A DNA stretch of 64,000 bases from NCBI RefSeq assembly GCF_023898865.1, contig NZ_JAGSOV010000010.1, positions 1-64,000 on the forward strand. The letters run 5' to 3'. The stretch comes from Pseudonocardia humida (lineage in GTDB: Bacteria > Actinomycetota > Actinomycetes > Mycobacteriales > Pseudonocardiaceae). Both the position numbers and the translations under genes were made by a program. Under the pieces are notes generated by a model. The model made no database searches. It saw only the letters and a program-made list of their open reading frames with translations, and was not told the DNA's origin. Of the stretch, positions 35,398 to 44,013 are shown piece after piece (the stretch's first letter is position 1; every line of letters starts with the position of its first letter).

Positions 35398-36009
35398 TCA
35401 GCGGCCCAGGTGCCGCAGCGCCTCGGGCAGGTCGACGACGTCGGCGTACTTGGCGTCGAGGTCGCGCAGGTTCTGCTCGTGCAGCTCCGGGGTGCGGTCG
35501 GCGCAGGCCTGCCGCACGACCTGGGGCCGGAAGCCGTGGCCCAGCGCGTCGGTGGCGCTGGCCCGGATGCAGCCCGACGTCGAGACCCCCGCGACGACCA
35601 CCGTGTCGACGCCCGCGGCGTGCAGCGTGGCCGCCAGCGACGTCGCGAAGAAGGCCGAGGCGTACTGCTTGGCGACCACCGGCTCGCCCGGGGCCGGGGC
35701 GAGCACCAGCTCGCCCCAGCCGCCCTCGGCGTCCTCGGCGAACGCGGCCAGCGCCGGCACCTTCGCCGCGAACAGCCCGCCGTCGGCCATCCCGCGCGTG
35801 TAGCGCACGACCGTCCAGACGACGGGGTGCCCACCGAGCCGGGCCGCGTCGACCAGCGCCGCCGTGGCCTCGACCGCGGGCCGCGGCTCGGGCAGCAGGA
35901 ACGGCCCGCCCTCGTCGGTGTAGGCCCGCACCAGGTCCACCACCAGCACCGCAGGCCGCGCGCCCCAGCCGACCCGCCCGGAGAACGCGGTCCCGTGCGG
36001 CCCGCTCAC
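35398..36009 (-). CDS. isochorismatase-fold amidohydrolase, N-carbamoylsarcosine amidase-like
   Basis: The 203-residue cysteine hydrolase has the Asp-Lys-Cys triad: Asp in VLVVDLVRAYTD, Lys in EPVVAKQYASAFF and Cys in GVSTSGCIRASATDA. STSGCxRA and the following LGHGFRPQVVRQACADR and HEQNLRDLDAKYADVV are marks of the N-carbamoylsarcosine/maleamate amidohydrolase group rather than of isochorismatase. It would release CO2 and ammonia from N-carbamoylsarcosine to give sarcosine. It follows hyuA and hyuB on the same strand, separated from hyuB only by palindrome copy 3, which supports a hydantoin or creatinine route. GTG 36009 is the only sensible start. Confidence 0.88.
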   Translation of the reverse strand: MSGPHGTAFSGRVGWGARPAVLVVDLVRAYTDEGGPFLLPEPRPAVEATAALVDAARLGGHPVVWTVVRYTRGMADGGLFAAKVPALAAFAEDAEGGWGELVLAPAPGEPVVAKQYASAFFATSLAATLHAAGVDTVVVAGVSTSGCIRASATDALGHGFRPQVVRQACADRTPELHEQNLRDLDAKYADVVDLPEALRHLGR

Positions 36010-36021
36010 CGCACCCCCCGA

Positions 36022-36088
36022 CCCGTCGAGAACGAAGTCGTCGTCGTTTTGGACCGGTCCAACTGACAACAACGTCGTTCTCGACGGG
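36022..36088. repeat. 67-bp intergenic palindrome, copy 3
   Basis: Arms CCCGTCGAGAACGA and TCGTTCTCGACGGG are perfect; the centre is TTGGACCGGTCCAA, flanked by GTCGTCGTT and GACAACAAC. It is exactly 67 bp, the same as copy 1. It lies between hyuB and the amidase gene, filling nearly the whole 85-bp gap, 12 bp before the amidase start codon on the transcribed strand. Confidence 0.93.
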
Positions 36089-36094
36089 GCGTGG

Positions 36095-37966
36095 TCAGGT
36101 CCATGAGGGGCGCTTCGGGGCGGGGAGGCCGGTCTCGGCCTCGCAGTTGGCGAGGAGCTCGTCGATGGGCGGACCCATGTCGAAGACCGGGAGCTCGGCG
36201 GGGCGGTCGGCGCGGAGCCGGTCGCGCAGGGCCGCGGTCGCGGGGTCGTCGACCTCGCCCCCACCGCTCACCACGACCCCGTAGCGGCGGGCGCCGTCGG
36301 CGCTCACCAGGCCGCGGCGGACCTCCAGGGCGACCAGGGCGGGATCGCGCTCCAGCGGGTCGCCCCAGCCACCGCCGCCCCAGGTCACGAAGTGCAGCAC
36401 GTCGCCGGGGGCGACCGGCACGTCGTGGCACTTGCTGGGCAGCACCTCGCGGGTGCCGTCCGCGCGCTCGATCCACTTCGTGCCGCGGGCGCCGGGCTCG
36501 CCGCCGTTGACGCCCCAGGGGTGGGTCAGCCAGCGGTCGTCGTGGATGGCGATCTCGCCCGGCTCGGCGAACACGTACGCCACGTCGACGCCGTTGCCGC
36601 CGCGGTGCAGCCCGGCGCCGCCGGTGTCGGCCACCGTCTCCCACTTCTCGATCCGCAGCGGGTAGTACGACTCCAGGTACTCGCACGGGATGTTGACGAA
36701 GCTGGGCCACAGCGAGTGGCCGTCCGGCCCGTCGCCCAGCGGGCGGCCCGGGATGCCGCCGAAGCCGATCGAGTACAGCTGGAACCACTCGCCGGCCCGG
36801 TCGCCCGACGAGTAGTGCCCGGAGTACATGAAGTGCGGGCTCGAGGAGAAGCCCGCGGCGTTGAGCAGCGCCGGGTTGGTCTGCCCGAGCAGCCCGCCGA
36901 ACAGGTCGAACACCCGGCCGATGCCGTGGTTGCGGCCGTTGAGCGAGGCCGGGTGCTTGGGCTTCCAGTACGAGCCGTCCGGGATCGTGACGTCGACCAG
37001 CGGGTAGAACCCGTCGTTCCAGAGGATCTGCGGGTCGGCCACGGTGATCATGTAGATCCCGAAGAACATCCGGGTCAGGTTCTCGTTGATGTAGTAGTTG
37101 ATCGGCCCGGCGGCCTGCGGGCTGGACCCGGTGAAGTCCAGGTGCACCTTCTCGCCGGTGCGGGTGAGCGAGAGCTTGAGTTCGTAGGGGCCGTTGCCGA
37201 CGCCGTCGTCGCAGATGTAGTCGGTGAAGCTGAGCGTGCGGCCCTCCTCGAAGACCATCGCCAGCAGCACCTTCATGGCGTCGTAGTTGCGCTGCAGCAG
37301 GGCGTCGAGCGCGGCGAGGTAGGTGGCGGTGCCGAACCGCTCGCACATCTCCACGACCCGGCGCCCGGCCGTGCGGCAGGCCGCGACGAGGCCGTTGAGG
37401 TCGGCGCGGTTCCAGTTCGGCATCCGCACCTGGTTGAGGATGATCCGCAGCGCGTCGGCGTTGAGCACGCCCTTCGAGTACAGCTTGAAGGGCGGGATGA
37501 CCACGCCCTCCTCGTAGATGGTGCGCGCGTCGGTCGGCATCGAGCTCGGGGTCTTGCCGCCGACGTCGGACATGTGCCCGAACATCGACGCCCACCCCAC
37601 CACCCGGCCCTGGTGGAAGATCGGCACGACCACGAGCCAGTCGTTGGCGTGGCTGATCGCCGCGCCGCAGGCGTACGGGTCGGAGGTGAGCAGCACGTCG
37701 CCCTCCTCGACGGTGCCGTCGAACCCGTCGAGGAAGTCGGGGACCGAGAGCCCGAACTGGCCGACCACCATCTTCCCGCTCGGGTCGGCGATCAGCGGGA
37801 ACTCGTCGTGCTGCTCGCGGATGCCGGGGGACAGGGCGGTGCGGAAGAGCACCTCGTCCATCTCGTAGCGGGCGTTGCGCAGCCCGTTCTCGATGAGGTC
37901 CAGGGTGACCGGGTCGACCTCGGGCCGGTCGAGCGAACCGGTCGCGGTCTCGACGATGCGTGCCAC
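36095..37966 (-). CDS. hyuB: N-methylhydantoinase B / 5-oxoprolinase HyuB subunit
   Basis: The 623-residue protein is the HyuB half of ATP-dependent hydantoinase/oxoprolinase. Family landmarks are PVTLDLIENGLRNARYEMDE, FRTALSPGIREQHDEFPLIA, LTSDPYACGAAISHANDWLV, and the C-terminal HRGGNGVDVAYVF with LPSKCHDVPVAPGDVLHFVTWGGG pattern. With HyuA it opens a hydantoin or oxoproline ring at the cost of ATP. GTG 37966 lies 3 bp after the hyuA stop, so the two are one translational unit. Acetone/acetophenone carboxylase subunits are relatives, but no gamma subunit gene is present. Confidence 0.93.
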   Translation of the reverse strand: MARIVETATGSLDRPEVDPVTLDLIENGLRNARYEMDEVLFRTALSPGIREQHDEFPLIADPSGKMVVGQFGLSVPDFLDGFDGTVEEGDVLLTSDPYACGAAISHANDWLVVVPIFHQGRVVGWASMFGHMSDVGGKTPSSMPTDARTIYEEGVVIPPFKLYSKGVLNADALRIILNQVRMPNWNRADLNGLVAACRTAGRRVVEMCERFGTATYLAALDALLQRNYDAMKVLLAMVFEEGRTLSFTDYICDDGVGNGPYELKLSLTRTGEKVHLDFTGSSPQAAGPINYYINENLTRMFFGIYMITVADPQILWNDGFYPLVDVTIPDGSYWKPKHPASLNGRNHGIGRVFDLFGGLLGQTNPALLNAAGFSSSPHFMYSGHYSSGDRAGEWFQLYSIGFGGIPGRPLGDGPDGHSLWPSFVNIPCEYLESYYPLRIEKWETVADTGGAGLHRGGNGVDVAYVFAEPGEIAIHDDRWLTHPWGVNGGEPGARGTKWIERADGTREVLPSKCHDVPVAPGDVLHFVTWGGGGWGDPLERDPALVALEVRRGLVSADGARRYGVVVSGGGEVDDPATAALRDRLRADRPAELPVFDMGPPIDELLANCEAETGLPAPKRPSWT

Positions 37967-37969
37967 GGC

Positions 37970-40024
37970 TCAGCCCTCCACGGGGTTGATCAGCAGGGCG
38001 CCGGACGGGTGCACGGTCGCGGCGTGCCCCGGCAGGACGAGGGTGGTCGAGTCCATCTCGGTGACGATCGCGGGACCGGTGACCACGTGGCCCGCGCGCA
38101 GCGTCGTCCGGTCGTAGATCGCGGCCTCGACGGACTCCCCGGCGACGTGGATCGGGTGGCGGTCGACCGGCTCCGGGTCCCCCTCGGCGGCGGGCAGGGT
38201 CACCGCGGCCACCTCCGGGCGCGGTCCGGACACCGTGGCCCGGGCGTTGACCAGCTCGTGGTCGGTGCCCAGCAGGAACGAGAACAGCCGCTCGTGCTCG
38301 GCGTCGAACGCCCCGGCCAGCCGGTCCAACGCGGCCGGGTCGTCCAGCCAGGCCGGGTCGACCTCGACGCCGATCTCGAAGCCCTGCCCGTGGTAGCGGA
38401 CGTCGACCTGGAACGAGACGGTCTGGTCGGCGGCGTCCACGCCCTGCCCGGCCAGCCGCCCGCCCGCCTCGCCGGCCAGCTCCCGCAGGATCGCGGCGAG
38501 GTCGCCGGCGGCCAGGTCGGCGAAGCGGCGCAGCACCGTGCGGGCCGACTCGCTGCGCTTGGAGGTCGTGGCGTCGCCGAGCGCGCAGAGCACGCCGGGG
38601 GAGGGGGGCACGATCACCGGCCAGGCCCCGGTCAGCCTGCCCAGCGCATTGGCGTGCAGCGGGCCGGCGCCGCCGAACGCGACGAGCGCGAAGTCGCGCG
38701 GGTCGAAGCCCTGCTGCACGGAGACCAGCCGCAGCCCGCCCAGCATGTTCTCGTTGACGATGTCGACGATCCCGGCCGCGGCGGCCTCCGCCGAGCCCAG
38801 ACCCATCCCCTCGGCGACCTTCCCGACCGCGGCCCGGGCGGCGTCGACGTCGAGGGCGATTTCGCCGCCGGCCAGGGCGGTCGGCAGGTAGCCGAGCACG
38901 ACGTTCGCGTCGGTGACGGTGGGCTCCGTGCCGCCCTTGCCGTAGGCGGCCGGACCGGGGTCGGCGCCCGCCGACTGCGGCCCCACCCGCAGCGCCCGGG
39001 TCAGCTCCGGGACGTGCGCTATCGAGCCGCCGCCCGCGCCGACGGTGCGGACGTCGACGCTGGACGCGCGCACGGTCAGGTCGCCGATCTTGGTCTCCCG
39101 GCCGATCCGCGGCGACAGCCCCTGCACCAGGGCCACGTCGGTGGACGTGCCGCCCATGTCGAAGGTGATGAGGTCGCGGTAGCCGCACTGCTCGGCGATC
39201 CACACCGCCCCGGTGACCCCGCCGGCCGGGCCGGACAGCAGCATCGTGACCGGCGCCCCGACCGCCGCCTCGGCGGCGGACAGCCCGCCGTCGCTGCGCA
39301 GGATGGCCAGCTCGCCGGCCACCCCGCCGTCGCGCAGCCGCTCGGACAGGGTGCCGATGTAGCGGCGGACCTGCGGCTGCACGTAGCCGTTGGCGACCGT
39401 GGTGACCGTGCGCTCGTACTCGCGCAGCTCGGGCAGCACGTCGCTGGACAGCGAGACCGGCACCCCCGGCAGCACCTCGGCGGCGATCTCGGCGACCCGG
39501 CGCTCGTGCCGAGGGTCGGCGAAGGAGTTGATCAGCGAGACGGCCAGCGCCTGGATCCCGCGCCCGGCCAGCTTGCCGAGCTGGGCGCGGACGTCGTCCT
39601 CGTCGAGCGGGCGGACCACGGACCCGTCGCTGGCCAGCCGCTCGCGGACCTCGACGGTGTTCTCCAGCGCGGCCAGCGGCTCGGGCTTGGGCCAGATGAT
39701 CCAGCCGGCCAGCCCGCCCGGCACGAAGGACCGGGCGATCTGCAGGACCTGCCGGAAGCCGTGCGTGGTGACCAGGCCGACCGTGGCGCCCTTGCCCTCC
39801 AGGATCGCGTTGGTCGCGACCGTTGTGCCGTGCAGCACCTGGGCGATCTCGCGCAGCTCGATGCCCGCGTCGGCGCACACCCTGCCGATCCCGTTCAGCA
39901 CGCCGACGGCCTGGTCGACGGGCGTGGAGGCGGTCTTGGCCCGCCAGGTGGCGCCGCTGGACTCCTCGACCAGCAGCACGTCGGTGAAGGTGCCGCCGAC
40001 GTCGACTCCGAGCCGGTAGGTCAT
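37970..40024 (-). CDS. hyuA: N-methylhydantoinase A / 5-oxoprolinase HyuA subunit
   Basis: The 684-residue protein is the ATP-binding HyuA half. It starts MTYRLGVDVGGTFTDVLLVE, the actin/ASKHA-type phosphate loop, then has VLHGTTVATNAILEGKGATV, SSDVLPELREYERTVTTVAN, the second ATP motif TFDMGGTSTDVALVQG, GAGGGSIAHV and FGGAGPLHANALGR. Its length is normal for the family (650-700). ATG 40024 overlaps the gntR stop by 4 bp (ATGA), so gntR-hyuA-hyuB form one operon. Substrate is probably a hydantoin, by the neighbouring carbamoyl-amidase. Confidence 0.94.
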   Translation of the reverse strand: MTYRLGVDVGGTFTDVLLVEESSGATWRAKTASTPVDQAVGVLNGIGRVCADAGIELREIAQVLHGTTVATNAILEGKGATVGLVTTHGFRQVLQIARSFVPGGLAGWIIWPKPEPLAALENTVEVRERLASDGSVVRPLDEDDVRAQLGKLAGRGIQALAVSLINSFADPRHERRVAEIAAEVLPGVPVSLSSDVLPELREYERTVTTVANGYVQPQVRRYIGTLSERLRDGGVAGELAILRSDGGLSAAEAAVGAPVTMLLSGPAGGVTGAVWIAEQCGYRDLITFDMGGTSTDVALVQGLSPRIGRETKIGDLTVRASSVDVRTVGAGGGSIAHVPELTRALRVGPQSAGADPGPAAYGKGGTEPTVTDANVVLGYLPTALAGGEIALDVDAARAAVGKVAEGMGLGSAEAAAAGIVDIVNENMLGGLRLVSVQQGFDPRDFALVAFGGAGPLHANALGRLTGAWPVIVPPSPGVLCALGDATTSKRSESARTVLRRFADLAAGDLAAILRELAGEAGGRLAGQGVDAADQTVSFQVDVRYHGQGFEIGVEVDPAWLDDPAALDRLAGAFDAEHERLFSFLLGTDHELVNARATVSGPRPEVAAVTLPAAEGDPEPVDRHPIHVAGESVEAAIYDRTTLRAGHVVTGPAIVTEMDSTTLVLPGHAATVHPSGALLINPVEG

Positions 40025-40680
40025 GCGCCCTCCTGGGCGTGCCGGGCCGCGCGCACCATCACCGCGCGGGCGTTGTGGATGTGGGCGGTCATCACGGCCG
40101 CCGCCCACGTCGGGTCGCCCGCCCGCAGCGCGGCGACGATCTCGACGTGGTGGGCCAGGCTGCGGCGCAGCGAGGCCGGGTCGTAGGTGTGGAAGTTGCG
40201 CAGCACGATCGGGGCGTGCACCGCCCCGGCCAGCGCGGTGGCCATCGCCGGGTGGTCGGCCAGCGCGACCAGCCTGCCGTGGAACTCCCGGTTGAGCGGG
40301 ACCAGCGCGTCGAGGTCCTGGTCCGGGCCGGGGCGCCCGACGCGGACCATCCGTTCGGCCAGGTCGTCGAGGGCGTCCCCGTCGGCCGTCGCCGCCCGCG
40401 GCACCGCCAGCGCGGTGAGCCGCGGCTCCAGCGCGGCCCGCAGCTCGAACACCGCCTCCAGCTCGCCCACCGTCCAGCTGGTGACCCGGGCGCCGCGGTT
40501 GGGCGCGATCTCGACCAGCCCCTCCGCCGACAGCCGGGCCAGTGCCTCGCGGACCGGCGTGCGGCTCACCCCGAGCCGCTCGGCCAGCTCGACCTCGCCG
40601 AGGCGGGCGCCGGCCGGGAAGTCGCCGTGCAGGATCAGCTCCCGCAGCGCGCCGACCGCCCGTTCCGATGCCCGTGTCAC
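40021..40680 (-). CDS. GntR-family regulator, FadR subgroup
   Basis: The 219-residue regulator has an N-terminal winged helix (GARLGEVELAERLGVSRTPV, REALARLSAEGLVEIAPNRG) and a C-terminal all-helical FCD ligand domain with metal-binding residues suggested by DALVPLNREFHGRLVALADH and HHVEIVAALRAGD. It heads the hyuAB operon and is divergent from the PEP-mutase-like gene; the 106-bp gap between has two matching GntR half sites. It most likely represses both units until its ligand appears. Confidence 0.93.
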   Translation of the reverse strand: MTRASERAVGALRELILHGDFPAGARLGEVELAERLGVSRTPVREALARLSAEGLVEIAPNRGARVTSWTVGELEAVFELRAALEPRLTALAVPRAATADGDALDDLAERMVRVGRPGPDQDLDALVPLNREFHGRLVALADHPAMATALAGAVHAPIVLRNFHTYDPASLRRSLAHHVEIVAALRAGDPTWAAAVMTAHIHNARAVMVRAARHAQEGA

Positions 40681-40698
40681 GGAGCCTCCCAGCGAAGA

Positions 40699-40770
40699 TT
40701 GTGTGCAACTTAAGATCGGAGGCCTCGCCCGGCAAGCATCCGGGCGCTACTTTTTCGTTACTGCATACAA
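40699..40770. promoter_or_regulatory. paired GntR operator-like sites
   Basis: TTGTGTGCAA (40699-40708) and CTGCATACAA (40761-40770, complement TTGTATGCAG) share the pattern TTGTNTGCA in opposite orientation. They are the only AT-richer words in the gap between gntR and the divergent lyase gene and sit close to each gene's start. This suits autoregulation by the FadR-type protein. Confidence 0.55.
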
Positions 40771-40786
40771 ACCGGGAGGTTGTCGG

Positions 40787-41683
40787 GTGGGGGATCTGCT
40801 ATCGGGACCGACGTCGCCGCGGGCGCGGCTGCGCGAGCTGCTGGCCGGGCCCGGGCCGCTGGTCGCCCCCGGCGCCTACGACGCGCTGTCCGCGCGGCTG
40901 GTCGAGCAGGCCGGGTTCGACGTCGTCTACATGACCGGGTTCGGCACCACCGCCTCGCTCATCGGCCGCCCCGACGTGGGGCTGCTCTCCGGCGCCGAGA
41001 TGGTCGACAACGCCCGCCGCATCGCCGCCGCCGTCGACGTCCCGGTGATCGCCGACGCCGACACCGGCTACGGCAACGCCGTCACCGTGCTGCGCACGGT
41101 CCGCGAGTACGAGCAGGCCGGCGTGGCCGGGCTGCACCTGGAGGACCAGGTGCACCCCAAGAAGTGCGGCCACATGAGCGGCAAGGAGGTGATCCCGGCG
41201 GGCGAGATGGTCGGCAAGATCCAGGCCGCGGTGGCCGCCCGCCGCGACCCCGACCTGCTGCTCATCGCCCGCACCGACGCCGCCGCCGTCGAAGGGCTGG
41301 ACTCGGCGATCGCGCGGGCCGGGGCCTACGCCGCCGCCGGCGCGGACGTCCTGTTCGTCGAGGCCCCGACCAGCGAGGACGACATCGCCCGCGTCGCGGG
41401 CGAGCTGGCCGGCGTGGCGCCGCTGGTGTTCAACTGGGCCGAGGGCGGGCGCACGCCGCCGATCCCGCTGGCCCGCATCGCCGAGCTGGGCTTCTCGCTG
41501 GTGCTGTTCCCCATCGGCACCCTGCTCGCGGCCACCGCGGGCATCCGGTCGCTCCTGGCCACCCTGCGCGCCGACGGCACCCCGGCCGCGGCGATGCCCG
41601 AGCTGCCCACCTTCGACGGGTTCACCGACCTCATCGGCCTGCCCGAGGTCCGCGACCTGGAGGCGCGCTTCGCCGGGCCGTGA
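40787..41683 (+). CDS. PEP mutase/isocitrate lyase-superfamily enzyme
   Basis: The 298-residue protein is of the oxaloacetate-decarboxylase/2-methylisocitrate-lyase/carboxyphosphonate-mutase group. It shows [41 protein letters not shown] (metal-binding Asp), [20 protein letters not shown] with catalytic Cys127 in [15 protein letters not shown] and [16 protein letters not shown] is the lyase-type loop, so C-C bond cleavage of a 2-methylisocitrate- or dimethylmalate-like acid is most likely. GTG 40787 follows GGGAGG. It is divergent from and probably controlled by the GntR protein. Confidence 0.9.
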   Translation: MGDLLSGPTSPRARLRELLAGPGPLVAPGAYDALSARLVEQAGFDVVYMTGFGTTASLIGRPDVGLLSGAEMVDNARRIAAAVDVPVIADADTGYGNAVTVLRTVREYEQAGVAGLHLEDQVHPKKCGHMSGKEVIPAGEMVGKIQAAVAARRDPDLLLIARTDAAAVEGLDSAIARAGAYAAAGADVLFVEAPTSEDDIARVAGELAGVAPLVFNWAEGGRTPPIPLARIAELGFSLVLFPIGTLLAATAGIRSLLATLRADGTPAAAMPELPTFDGFTDLIGLPEVRDLEARFAGP

Positions 41684-41735
41684 CCGGCCCGGGCCGCGTC
41701 CGGGCCGGTTGCCGGGCCGCCCTACGCTCGCGGCC

Positions 41736-42836
41736 ATGACCAAGGTGCGGGTGGCAGTCGTGTTCGGCGGGCGCAGCAGCGAGCACGCGATCTCCTGCGT
41801 CTCGGCCGGCAGCGTGATGAGCCACCTCGACCCGCAGCGGTTCGAGGTGGTGCCGGTCGGGATCACCCCCGAGGGCGCCTGGGTGCTGGGCACCGGCGAC
41901 CCCCGCGAGCTGGTCATCGACGGCAGGCGGCTACCCCGGGTCGACGAGAGCCGCACCGCGCTCGCCCTGCCCGGCGACCCCACCCGCGGCGGGCTGGTCG
42001 TGCTCGACCCCGACCGCGCCGGGGAGGTGTTCAGCGGCGTCGACGTGGTCTTCCCGGTGCTGCACGGCCCGTTCGGCGAGGACGGCACCATCCAGGGCCT
42101 GCTGGAGATGGCCGGGCTGCCCTACGTCGGGGCGGGGGTGCTGGCCAGCGCGGCCGCCATGGACAAGGAGTTCGCCAAGAAGCTGCTCGTGGCCGAGGGG
42201 CTGCCGGTCGCCGACGCGGTCGTGCTGCGCCGCGGCACCGACACCCTCACCGCCGAGCAGCGCGAGCGGCTGGGCCTGCCGGTCTTCGTCAAGCCCGCCA
42301 GGGCCGGCTCCTCGGTCGGCATCACCAAGGTCGCCGACTGGGCCGACCTCGACACCGCCGTCGCCGCCGCCCGCCGCCACGACCCGAAGGTGCTGGTCGA
42401 GGCGGCGCTCGTGGGCCGCGAGGTGGAGATCGCCGTGCTGGAGCTCCCCGACGGCACCCTGCTGGCCAGCGTGCCCGCCGAGATCCGGATCGTCGGCAAG
42501 GACGGGCACGTGCCGGAGTTCTACGACTTCGACGCCAAGTACCTCGACGACGTCTGCGAGTTCGACATCCCGGCCAAGCTCGACGACGCGGTGGCCGAGC
42601 GCCTGCGCGAGACGGCGATCGCCGCGTTCCGCGCACTGGACGGCCAGGGCCTGGCCCGCGTCGACTTCTTCGTCGCCCCCGGCGGCGGGCTCACCGTGAA
42701 CGAGGTCAACACCATGCCGGGGTTCACCCCGATCTCGATGTACCCGCGGGCCTGGGCGGTGACCGGGGTCGACTACCCGACGCTGCTGAGCACGCTGGTC
42801 GAGACGGCGATCGCGCGCGGAACCGGCCTGCGGTGA
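41736..42836 (+). CDS. ddl: D-alanine--D-alanine ligase
   Basis: The 366-residue ATP-grasp enzyme joins two D-Ala for peptidoglycan. Evident parts: [20 protein letters not shown] at the N-terminus, [40 protein letters not shown] (ATP lysine), [20 protein letters not shown] and C-terminal [20 protein letters not shown] with the Mg ligands. The second-subsite residue region is YDFDAKY, so D-Ala-D-Ala rather than D-lactate specificity is expected. Start ATG 41736 fits the family N-terminus. It lies in the conserved ddl-DUF3515-AsnC-thiL neighbourhood of actinobacteria. Confidence 0.95.
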   Translation: MTKVRVAVVFGGRSSEHAISCVSAGSVMSHLDPQRFEVVPVGITPEGAWVLGTGDPRELVIDGRRLPRVDESRTALALPGDPTRGGLVVLDPDRAGEVFSGVDVVFPVLHGPFGEDGTIQGLLEMAGLPYVGAGVLASAAAMDKEFAKKLLVAEGLPVADAVVLRRGTDTLTAEQRERLGLPVFVKPARAGSSVGITKVADWADLDTAVAAARRHDPKVLVEAALVGREVEIAVLELPDGTLLASVPAEIRIVGKDGHVPEFYDFDAKYLDDVCEFDIPAKLDDAVAERLRETAIAAFRALDGQGLARVDFFVAPGGGLTVNEVNTMPGFTPISMYPRAWAVTGVDYPTLLSTLVETAIARGTGLR

Positions 42837-42881
42837 CGGCCACCCCGCCCACCTCCGACGATCCGTCCCGGTAGGCGCGCC

Positions 42882-43301
42882 GTGCGCCGCCTCCTCGCCG
42901 CCGCGGTGACCGCCGCGGCGGCGTCCATCGCGCTCACCACCCTCACCGACCCCGCCCGGCCCGACCCCGACGCCGGCCCCGCGACCACGGCGTTCACCTC
43001 CGTCACCACCTTCGGGACGACGGTCGACGACCCGCCGGCCGCGCGCTCGACGACCGGCGGGCTGTCGGTGGCGCTGTCCGACCCGGTGACCGGCGCGCCG
43101 ATCGGCGCCTTCTGCGTGGAGCTGGTCGACGACGGGGTCGTGCGGACCGGCTGCACCGACACGGGCACCCTGGAGCTGGCCGACGTGCCAGAAGGCGACT
43201 ACCTGGTGCTGGCCTACCGGGCCGGGCAGAGCGCCGTCACCGGGGTGACCCGGCAGGCGGTCGTGGCCGGGGAGGTCGCGCGGGTCGTCGTCGACGAGTA
43301 G
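42882..43301 (+). CDS. small secreted protein with beta-sandwich-like domain
   Basis: The 139-residue product has a signal peptide (RRLLAAAVTAAAASIALTTL), a short Thr/Pro linker, and about 80 residues that resemble a prealbumin or SpaA-like beta sandwich: GGLSVALSDPVTGAPIGAFC, VRTGCTDTGTLELADVPEGD, YLVLAYRAGQSAVTGVTRQA. Two Cys (FCVEL and TGCTD) could form a disulfide. No enzyme motif. GTG 42882 lacks a clear ribosome site. It converges on the DtxR-type gene. Function unknown. Confidence 0.7.
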   Translation: MRRLLAAAVTAAAASIALTTLTDPARPDPDAGPATTAFTSVTTFGTTVDDPPAARSTTGGLSVALSDPVTGAPIGAFCVELVDDGVVRTGCTDTGTLELADVPEGDYLVLAYRAGQSAVTGVTRQAVVAGEVARVVVDE

Positions 43302-43322
43302 GCGCGTGGGGCGGGGCCGGTC

Positions 43323-43994
43323 TCACGCGCGCCCGTCGAGCACGTGACCGTGCACGAGCCGGGTCAGCGGGGTGCCGAGCGGGTGGCGCTGGCCCCCCAC
43401 CCGGATCCACCGGGGCCCGCCGAACGGCTCCTGCTCCTCGACGTCGAGCACCACGCCGGGGAAGACCCCCCGCTCGCCCAGGTGGCGCAGGGCGGCGCTG
43501 TCGCGGTCGGAGACGCGGTCGACCTGGAAGCGGCAGCCGGTGGGGGCGGAGTCCAGCGCGGCGCTCCACCCCTCCTCGTGCGGGCCGTCGCGGGGCGGGA
43601 TCGGGTCGCCGTGGGGGTCGTGGGTGGGGTGGCCCAGCGCGGCGTCGATGCGGTCCTCGAGCCGCTCGCTCAGCGCGTGCTCGAGCTGCTCGGCCTCGGC
43701 GTGCACCTCGTCCCACGGGACGTCGAGCACCCGGGCGAGGAAGGTCTCCAGCAGCCGGTGGCGGCGCACCACCCGCAGCGCCGCGCGTTCCCCGGACTCG
43801 GTGAGCCGCAGGGCGCGGGTGTCGACCCGCTGCAGCAGGCCACCGTCCTCCAGGCGGCGCACCATGGCCGAGACCGACGGCGCGGACACGCCGAGCTCGC
43901 TGGCCAGCAGCCCGGTGGTGACCGGCTGGCCGCGGTGGGCCACGTGGTAGATGGCCTTGAGGTAGTCCTCGGTCGCCCGGGACATGGTGACCAT
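43323..43994 (-). CDS. mntR: DtxR/MntR-family metalloregulator, manganese-type ligand set
   Basis: The 223-residue regulator has an N-terminal HTH (ATEDYLKAIYHVAHRGQPVT, LGVSAPSVSAMVRRLEDGGL), a metal-binding dimerisation domain and a C-terminal SH3/FeoA-like domain (GVVLDVEEQEPFGGPRWIRV). Metal residues: His/Glu in RRHRLLETFL and His-x3-Glu-x2-Glu-His in VHAEAEQLEHALS. The IdeR/DtxR Cys (CxxEH) is replaced by Glu (ExxEH) as in MntR, so manganese or mixed Mn/Fe sensing is more likely than pure iron. ATG 43994 or ATG 43985 may start it. It probably represses metal uptake genes elsewhere. Confidence 0.88.
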   Translation of the reverse strand: MVTMSRATEDYLKAIYHVAHRGQPVTTGLLASELGVSAPSVSAMVRRLEDGGLLQRVDTRALRLTESGERAALRVVRRHRLLETFLARVLDVPWDEVHAEAEQLEHALSERLEDRIDAALGHPTHDPHGDPIPPRDGPHEEGWSAALDSAPTGCRFQVDRVSDRDSAALRHLGERGVFPGVVLDVEEQEPFGGPRWIRVGGQRHPLGTPLTRLVHGHVLDGRA

Positions 43995-44013
43995 TCCCAG
44001 AGCGTAGCCGCCG

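Noticed and set aside
36095..40024. hyuA/hyuB considered as acetone or acetophenone carboxylase subunits
   Set aside because: No gamma-type small subunit gene or partner synthetase is beside them, while a carbamoyl-amidase-like gene is.
40787..41683. Considered as true isocitrate lyase (AceA) completing a glyoxylate shunt with malate synthase
   Set aside because: At 298 residues and with the PEP-mutase/methylisocitrate-lyase layout it is too short for AceA (about 430), and it lies 13 kb from glcB with a different regulator.
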